Below, piece by piece: positions 58,205 through 64,000 of a stretch of 64,000 bases of DNA. The translations under genes were made by a program, and so were the position numbers. The stretch spans positions 50,680,272-50,744,271 of the forward strand of contig NC_135500.1 of assembly GCF_052857255.1 (NCBI RefSeq). The letters are read 5' to 3'. Position 1 is the stretch's first letter. The number at the start of each line of letters is the position of its first letter. The notes beneath the pieces were generated by a model that saw only the letters and a program-made list of their open reading frames with translations, ran no database searches and was not told the origin of the DNA. The stretch is from Amblyomma americanum. Its lineage: Eukaryota > Arthropoda > Arachnida > Ixodida > Ixodidae.

Positions 58205-59955
58205 AAGATGTGTTTACCAAACCGAAGCGTTAGAAATAATGCTATTGCTCTTGGGGCCCACAGTTCGTCGACACCGGATGCAGAGAAGAGTCCTGAACTA
58301 GACTTTTATGTTTAATCTGTCTCCAAAGAAATAATAGAAAACACCAAGCAAGCTCGAAAGTGAAGAAAGCTTTCCTCGACAGAGTAGGCTACTCTAAACA
58401 AGTTAGCTTCTAGAACCGGTATAGTCATTAAGACAGTAGACAAAGGTGGTAGCATAGTCATCCTGCCAGCCGTAAAATACAAAAAACAGGCGCAGAGACA
58501 ATTCAACAGCTTTTGCCATTATACGAAATCAGATTCTGATCCTGCTTTAGCTTTCTGCCAAGTAATTCTGAGCAAACTGGCAGATCTATTATCCAGGGAA
58601 CTAACAGCGCAGACAGACTATAACTTCATATATCAGTCAAACAAACAAGCAGGATGCTTTTACTTATTCCCTAAAATCTATAAAGTTTCCACAGAATATT
58701 TGCTACTGCAGACATCCTGGGCAGGCCTATTGTTTCAAACAATAATACGCCTACTGAGAGCTTGTCACTCTTTCTGAACCACTGTCTCGTAGACATTCCA
58801 AACCAATTTCCTTCTCTTGTCAAAGACTTGCTGCACTTTCTGTGAATGATAGAATCACGTGATAATGGAGCCATTATCACAGAAGATAGCATACTAGTTA
58901 CACTTGATGTTGTCGCTTTGTGCGCAAATATTTCCATTAATGGTCGGATTGGGGCACTGTTGAACGCCCTAACTCATAATCCGCACCCGCATTAAAATGA
59001 AGTGTATCTCTCACTACTTCAGCTGGTACTCGCGCTCAACTATTTCGAGTTCGATTCTTCCTATTACGTTCAAGTATTTGGAACAAGCATGAGCACACCC
59101 TTTGCACGAACCTATGAAAACATTCGTGGGTTTACTGGAGACTAGACTTATAAATTTATTTTTAGTAAAACCTGTCATTTAAAGACTACATTTTCGTGAT
59201 ATAAAAACACAGGTGTAAGTCCCCAAAAGCTTTCATCTTGCAACTAAATTCATTGCTCTCCAGCATTAAATTTACTTTCCAATACTCTATGATGCAAATC
59301 AATGTTCTTGACACTACCATTTCTTTAGAATATCGCCACGCTCTACAGGAAGTCTACTGATCAACAGCAATACTTATATTTCACTAGCCTTCATCGAAGA
59401 CACTGTAAGGCATATTTGTAAGACAGGCAACGTGCCCAGAAGAGTATGTACTGATGACTGCGACTATTTGAAAGGTCCCTATTCATTAAAAAACGCCCTG
59501 ATCGATAGGAACCATCCCCAGAACCCCAGAACTTCCTTAAAGATGCTTTCCAATGAGCAACCAATCTAAAACGAGGCGATGCACTTAAAAGACGACCAAA
59601 CATTAGCTGTGAGCGGCCTCCTGCACTTAAAACAGAATTCTCGTATGCACTTCCTAGCATAAACAAAATTATGCCGAAATGCCACCCTATGTTAACTAGC
59701 AACAACCATCACAAGAAAATATTTCCTGAAGTACTAAGGGTGAAACAGAGATGCAACACAAACCTGAGAGATATCCTAGTACACGCTAGGCTCGCTAAGA
59801 AACCCCCCTGTGAATAAGCTCACGCTCTAGATGTAGAAGCAAGACATACAAGTATTTACAAAGCGACACTGCTGTTAGAAGCATAGCAAGAGTCTTCAGC
59901 TTCGATATAAAGACTAGCTTTAACTGCACATTGTCTTAATGTTATATATATGCTT
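58205..59955 (+). pseudogene. Penelope B, RT region
   Basis: Plus-strand remains in order: ATLNKLASRTGIVIKTVDKG near 58390, then ADLLSRELTAQTDYNFIY, LVTLDVVALCANI near 58900, a degraded GTSMSTPFART block near 59085, RRPNISCERPPALKTEFSYA near 59595 and NLRDILVHARLAKKP near 59765, then LTAHCLNVIYML at the point of interruption. Stops and frameshifts are numerous. It starts directly beside the 5' pLTR of Penelope A, in the opposite orientation. Confidence 0.8.
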
Positions 59956-61035
59956 TTCAAATTCAAATTCTTATTCAGCATAGGAGTGTGGTGAAAAAAT
60001 CAGCAGGAAGTCAGGAACGCTGGCTTGAAAAGTACCACACCCCTACTTACAATGGCTGCAGCAACGGTGTCATCCCAGGATTGAATGCATTGTAACGGGG
60101 GCTTAGGTTAATGCTGAGGCGGCGGTGAAACCACGGTGGCGACCGAGTCTCTCGTCTGTTCAGGTCAGCAGGCGCTCGGTCTGAGCGATGGCTGTTGTTG
60201 TTATTAGCCTAGCTGTTGTTGTTGTTGTTGTTGTTGTTGACCTCACACAATGGCACATACCCACAAGGGGGATTGGCCATAACTAGGCGGTGACTATTTA
60301 AATGACCAGTTGCATGTGGCAAGCATGGGATGACCTACCAAAATTTGGATCGCACAGTTTACGTAGCCGAGGTGGTTGCAGGAGGTTAGGGGGGTCATAC
60401 AAACTAAAATTTAGGCAAAGAAGGGGTAGGGATTACTATAAGTGGTTGTAAAAACCGAAATACAGAAGCTGATATGGGATGGGCAGGACGAAAGCTCATG
60501 ATGGTAGACGTTTTGATTCTAGGAGATAATTTTGAACGGCAGAGCAAACATTCCCATTGGTATGGCCAAGCATAGAAGCGCCAAGAGACAGAACAACCGC
60601 AGAAGACAGGCGCAAACTGAGATTCTGTATTGGAACTTCTAATAGTCGCCTCCTCATCGATGAGTAGCGACGGCAAAAAAGAAGAAAGTGCTCTATTGTT
60701 TCCGGCTCCGCACAATACGGACACAATGGGGAGATCGCCAGACCAGGCCTGGCAGTGCGGCTACCTCTTCTTCTTCTTCTTTTCCTCAGTCAGGCTACCT
60801 CTTCTTCCTTTCCTCAGTCAACATAGGATGATGCCCTTCTTCTTCACAGCATATATAAGATAATGTTTCTAAAAAGAAAAAAAAGAAAGGAAGAATGAAA
60901 AAATGAAGGACAGTATTATCTTCATTAAGGTGTTATAACGATAAAATACAGTCAAAAGTTGTGAAGCAATTGCAGTAACAGTGTAAATGACCAATTTGTG
61001 CAAAAGATCAAAAAGTAGCCTACTTGACTAGTTGA
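59956..61035 (-). mobile_element. Insertion carrying a 5'-truncated LINE 3' end
   Basis: Interrupts the GIY-YIG codons of Penelope B between NVIYML and CSSCQKQYI. Minus-strand frame 60726-60496 reads CPYCAEPETIEHFLLFC and LSSAVVLSLGASMLGH, the C-terminal zinc-finger region of a LINE ORF2. A ttg repeat lies at 60208-60238 and ctt repeats at 60767-60783. The tgctt flanks hint at a short target duplication. The origin of 60790-61035 is unresolved. Confidence 0.6.
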
Positions 61036-61311
61036 AGATTGCTTCAATGCTCCTCCTGTCAAAAACAATATATCGAAGAAACTGGACAATCAATGAGGGT
61101 TAGACTAAATGGCCTCTGTGCTGACACAGAAAAGAGTGTCCAAAAAGCAGTGTTGGAACACTTTAGTCTACGTGGCCACAACTTCGAAGAACTAAAATGA
61201 ATCATTTTTTAATCAGGCCTCAAATCTGCAAGAGATAGAAAATACACAAGGGAATTCCTAATCAACAAATTTAGAGCCTTACAACCAGCAGGGATCAAAA
61301 TCTCCGAATGA
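61036..61311 (+). pseudogene. Penelope B GIY-YIG C terminus
   Basis: CSSCQKQYIEETGQSMRVRL, VLEHFSLRGHNFEEL, SARDRKYTREFLINKFRALQ: the GIY-YIG endonuclease end of a Penelope-like protein, with a few stops. It continues the interrupted sequence at 59955. Confidence 0.85.
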
Positions 61312-61637
61312 AACTTAGAATCTCTCCGGTACATTCCGGCACTGACGTTAAAAGGTCTTGTACGGGGTTAGAGCAAAAAGAGAAAAATTTATTTCAGGGC
61401 TTTTTTTTTTTCAGTGCTACATATCACCTCTTTTTTCTTGCATTCACACTACTCCCCTGCCTACCCTTCCTCTTCTTCGCCTTTTTCTTCCCACTTTCTT
61501 TTATTATTCTTCGTTCTTATCTACTTTTACCTTAGGCTGTAAACTAAACATTTTGACAGATCTGCCTGTCTGGTTGGGTTTGAAGACTTATAATAAACTG
61601 CACATTTCCAACCAAAAATTTGAACTTTAACTCAACG

Positions 61638-61667
61638 TTTCGAAGCTGAATTTGGCTCCTTCATCAG
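61638..61667 (-). ncRNA. Hammerhead-ribozyme-like core, left arm
   Basis: On minus: CTGATGAAGGAGCC, a short spacer, GCTTCGAAAC. This is the CUGAUGA and GAAA core, with GGAGC/GCUUC able to form stem II (one G-U pair). Stems I and III were not confidently resolved. Confidence 0.45.
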
Positions 61668-61941
61668 GGGTGACTGAGGGCAGTAGCTAGCGTCTTTTAA
61701 GTATGGAGGGGAGGGGGGGCGGGGTCAAAGGAATGACAACTGTGATGCGAAAGGCAGGGGCTTGGCTCTTCAACTCAATGAAAAAAAGTCACCATTCACC
61801 ACCTTCCTGCAGTGTGCCAGCGTGACTAACAGCCTAAATGCCTCCTCCTCCTCCTGCACCTTTCGCATCACAACTGTCGTTCCTTTGACCCTCTCCTCCC
61901 CTCCATACTTAAAAGACGCTAGCTACTGCCCTCAGTCACCC

Positions 61942-61971
61942 CTGATGAAGGAGCCAAGTTCAGCTTCGAAA
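61942..61971 (+). ncRNA. Hammerhead-ribozyme-like core, right arm
   Basis: On plus: CTGATGAAGGAGCC, AAGTTCA, GCTTCGAAAC. Same core and stem II as the left arm. Upstream GACG could pair with CGTT after the GAAA, with CTA as a possible cleavage triplet, but stem I then pairs poorly. Confidence 0.45.
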
Positions 61972-62021
61972 CGTTGGGTTAAAGTTAAAATTTTTGGTTT
62001 GAGATGTGCACCTTAGGCTGT

Positions 62022-62750
62022 CCACCACCTGCTACCATTTCTGAGAAATCCTTTGTTTTCGCACTCCCTCCCCCCTCCTTTCACTCTTTCTCTGCACCCC
62101 TTTTTCTTTTTTTACTTTTCTTCGAAGTATTTCGATTGGTTTGGTTTATGGAGGTTTAACATCCCAAAGCAATCTAGGCTATGTAGGTGCCATAGTGAAG
62201 GGCTCCGGAGTACACGGGCTTCCGAAATTTCACCTCCATCAAAATTCAACTGCCGCGGCCGGGATCGAACCCACACCTTTCGGGTCAGCAGCCGAGGGCC
62301 ATAAGCACTGAGCCACCGTGGCAGCTTATTTTGTTTGGCTTTAGTGCTAAATAGCATTCTAGTCTATCCAGGTAAGCCCAGCCAGCTATACCATGCCACC
62401 TGTCGCAGCTCCCCATGTGTGGACGAACAGCCCGTGAAGCCCATGTTTGCTATCTCTCCACCCTTCTTACCCCAGTCCCTTTCTGCTGAGCTGGGGTATT
62501 TCTTTTCAGAGTTTTGAGGTGTACAGGTATATCCTCTGTAGCTGCCATCATGCCTGGATGAGATTCACACTTCCCATCCTAACACCCTTCCAACTTCCTA
62601 CCCTCCTCCCCTTCACCAAGCCTTTCTTCTCATAGTGAAGGCTCTGTTCGAACCCTGCCAATGATGAATGCTTGTCACAAAGACAACTCCTTTTGTCAAA
62701 ACGTTGGCAAGCACCTTGAGGCTTTCCCCTTCCTTGTCCACTTTGAGTGT
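62022..62750 (+). repeat. Penelope B 3' pLTR
   Basis: Plus-strand counterpart of the pLTRs at 51880 and 57590 (atttctgagaaatcctttg, ccaggtaagcccagccagc, gctgccatcatgcctgg). A hammerhead-like relic reads aaagacaactccttttgtc then aaaacgttgg at 62680-62707. A SINE interrupts it at 62135-62325. Confidence 0.7.
62135..62325 (-). mobile_element. tRNA-headed SINE inside Penelope B pLTR
   Basis: Inverted copy of the SINE at 10573 and 32569: tail tggtttggtttatgg at left, catcaaaattcaactgccg in the middle, B box gggatcgaaccc, head cactgagccaccgtggcagc at right. Confidence 0.88.
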
Positions 62751-63204
62751 ACTCCTCTATGGGGCATTCTTGGATGTCTCAAGTGTTGATCCGTAATGAA
62801 TGCATCCATCCTTGCTGCATAACGGGCTTCTTGCTTCTACAGTAACCTTCAGAATCGCTGACTTATTTCTCTCTGTGCTTCACTGAACACCTGTCATCTG
62901 AACTTTCAAGTGGAAACCGCACTCTATTTTGGGGCTTTGGCCCTGAGGGTATGTGCAAATAAACGAAAAATAAAGGGATTGCACCTGGCCTGTACACCTG
63001 AAGAGGAGTATTCAGGGCTGTGACATTTTTTCGCAGACTCAATGAACCAGGGGTTCCTTGGCGGCATTTAGTTTCTTAGTCACCCAGATATGCTAGAACA
63101 GTGCACCTTTTCTCTGTTGTACAGAGTGCAGTGCTATTCACTCCGCAGTGGTAAACTAGCTTGAGTGGGGCCATCTTGTTTTCCATGCTGTGCTTTCTCG
63201 CAGT
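62751..63204. other. Spacer, no recognised gene
   Basis: Contains ggccctgagggtatgtgc followed by caaataaac (62940-62962), which resembles the short insert in gypsy C at 54540, perhaps a LINE tail. A pyrimidine-rich acceptor tctcgcag lies at the right end. Confidence 0.4.
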
Positions 63205-63596
63205 GCAGAATGGCCTCCTCTCCTGCCGAAAACCCGATGCAGGAGTATGCCCTCCGGGTCAAACGCATGGAGCCAAATTTGCCAGAACCCTTGGCACTGG
63301 CCAGGGAACTGACATCACTGCGCACTGCTTTCACCAGAACCAGGTTACGTCTCCCTCTGCAGTGCAACGAGACACCGACAAGGGCCTGCAGCCTACTTGA
63401 ATGTCTGCCTGCCCTGAACGAGCTGCTCTGGTTCATCGGGGTCGAAGTGACTGAAGTGGCGCCAGGTAGAGTGGCCATTGTTCACCTCGACGGTGTCACC
63501 GTCACCAGCAGGAACTGTGGCAGGGACTCCCTTGAGTATGCGGCCATTGTGCTGCATTGTCTCCTGGCCAAGCATCGCTGTGTCAAGAGTGCTGAG
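63205..63596 (+). CDS. Probable first coding exon of a host gene (unknown function)
   Basis: ATG at 63210 (MASSPAENPMQEYALRVKRM) follows a pyrimidine-rich acceptor-like site. The frame stays open through NELLWFIGVEVTEVAPGRVA and LEYAAIVLHCLLAKHRCVKS to a donor gctgag|gtaggg at 63596, about 129 codons in phase 0. There is no transposon motif. The leucine-rich, non-repetitive composition and the splice signals suggest a genuine exon, perhaps of a leucine-rich-repeat protein, but I do not recognise the family. The rest lies beyond the window or beyond the SINE. Confidence 0.5.
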
Positions 63597-63674
63597 GTAG
63601 GGGCACTGCACTGCTTTAGCTTTAAATTTTCACATCTGGAAGTTGTCCCCATATCTTGGTGCTTGACACATCAG

Positions 63675-63917
63675 ACCGCTGCGGTGGCCTAGTAGTCTGA
63701 GCATCCGCCTCGCATGCGGGAGGCGCAGGGTTCGATCCCCAGTGTCGCCGGGTACCCACTGGTGATACAATGGGTGAAAGCTTTCCCCTGCCTTGTGCTT
63801 GGCTTGTTCAGTGTGAAATGCTTGGGAAATGGGTCTTTGGCCCCACCTTGAGTAGAAGAAAAATACCTTGTGTCATGGCACTCTTACCCTTGCACCATAA
63901 AAATCTATCATCATCAT
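63675..63917 (+). mobile_element. tRNA-derived SINE, intact
   Basis: The head accgctgcggtggcctagta, B box gggttcgatcccc, gccgggtacccactggtgat, tgaaatgcttgggaaatg and an atc-rich tail are followed by the exact 12-bp duplication ttgacacatcag (63663-63674 and 63918-63929). It lies in the presumed intron after the exon at 63205. Same family as the SINE split by gypsy A. Confidence 0.93.
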
Positions 63918-64000
63918 TTGACACATCAGGCATTGTACCAAAGAGATGACAGTGAGGAAGGAACCGGGATGATGCCAGCATCGCTTTTATGTGGTGCTTG

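Larger units (their letters stand above)
61541..62009. mobile_element. 469-bp fold-back element with two hammerhead-like cores
   Basis: Flanked by the exact 12-bp duplication accttaggctgt (61529-61540 and 62010-62021), so it inserted as a unit into the 3' region of Penelope B. Arms 61611-61756 and 61853-61998 are inverted and roughly 90 percent alike. The 96-bp centre contains a ctc/ctt-rich end. No open frame. Confidence 0.85.

Noticed and set aside
59391..59705. 104-codon minus-strand frame
   Set aside because: It is the antisense shadow of Penelope B coding remains on the plus strand.

Overview
The window is eukaryotic and dominated by transposable elements. It most likely comes from a hard tick. 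The evidence is several tRNA-headed SINE copies of the Ruka type known from ticks, long Ty3/gypsy, I-clade LINE and Penelope-like elements of the kind that fill tick genomes, and intron-split genes. The species call is inference. There are no bacterial operons, no CRISPR and no true tRNA or rRNA genes.

Layout. 1-13.8 kb: an apparently intact six-exon HARBI1-like nuclease gene on the minus strand (1355-3755), an orphan piece of a LINE 5' region, a MULE-type transposase exon, a 125-bp hairpin, scrambled remains of a K02A2.6-like gypsy element with one LTR, a SINE, a terminal exon resembling an SGNH hydrolase, and a decayed I-clade LINE tail. 13.8-21.8 kb: a young, nearly intact Ty3/gypsy element on the minus strand (gypsy A, 13884-21602) inserted inside a tRNA-derived SINE. 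Its LTRs are almost identical, it has a 4-bp target duplication, and an A AAA AAC shift site joins gag to pol. 22.1-29.5 kb: a Ruka SINE, then an unusual three-LTR gypsy element on the plus strand (gypsy B, 22490-29452) that lacks integrase and is flanked as one unit by CATG. 29.5-35.3 kb: mostly unassigned DNA with a LINE tail, a SINE with a 14-bp target duplication, a mariner-type relic behind a TATA box and a solo LTR. 35.3-39.0 kb: a decayed LINE split by a deleted Harbinger element with 21-bp terminal inverted repeats. 39.0-41.0 kb: a 113-bp-arm inverted repeat with nested palindromes, then 18 copies of a 62-bp tandem repeat. 43.9-44.6 kb: another LINE tail. 46.2-51.8 kb: a full-length but mutated I-clade LINE with a clean 13-bp target duplication. 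51.9-62.8 kb: two Penelope-like elements placed head to head (A on minus, B on plus). They are interrupted by a gypsy element (C), itself hit by a SINE, by a LINE tail, by another SINE, and by a 469-bp fold-back element carrying two hammerhead-ribozyme-like cores. 63.2-63.9 kb: a probable coding exon of a host gene running off the window, followed by a SINE.

The genes do not form a pathway. The only likely host-type coding units are the HARBI1-like gene, the exon at 11446-11685 and the exon at 63205-63596. The rest is a layered record of insertions whose order can be read from target-site duplications and from reading frames restored across the insertions.
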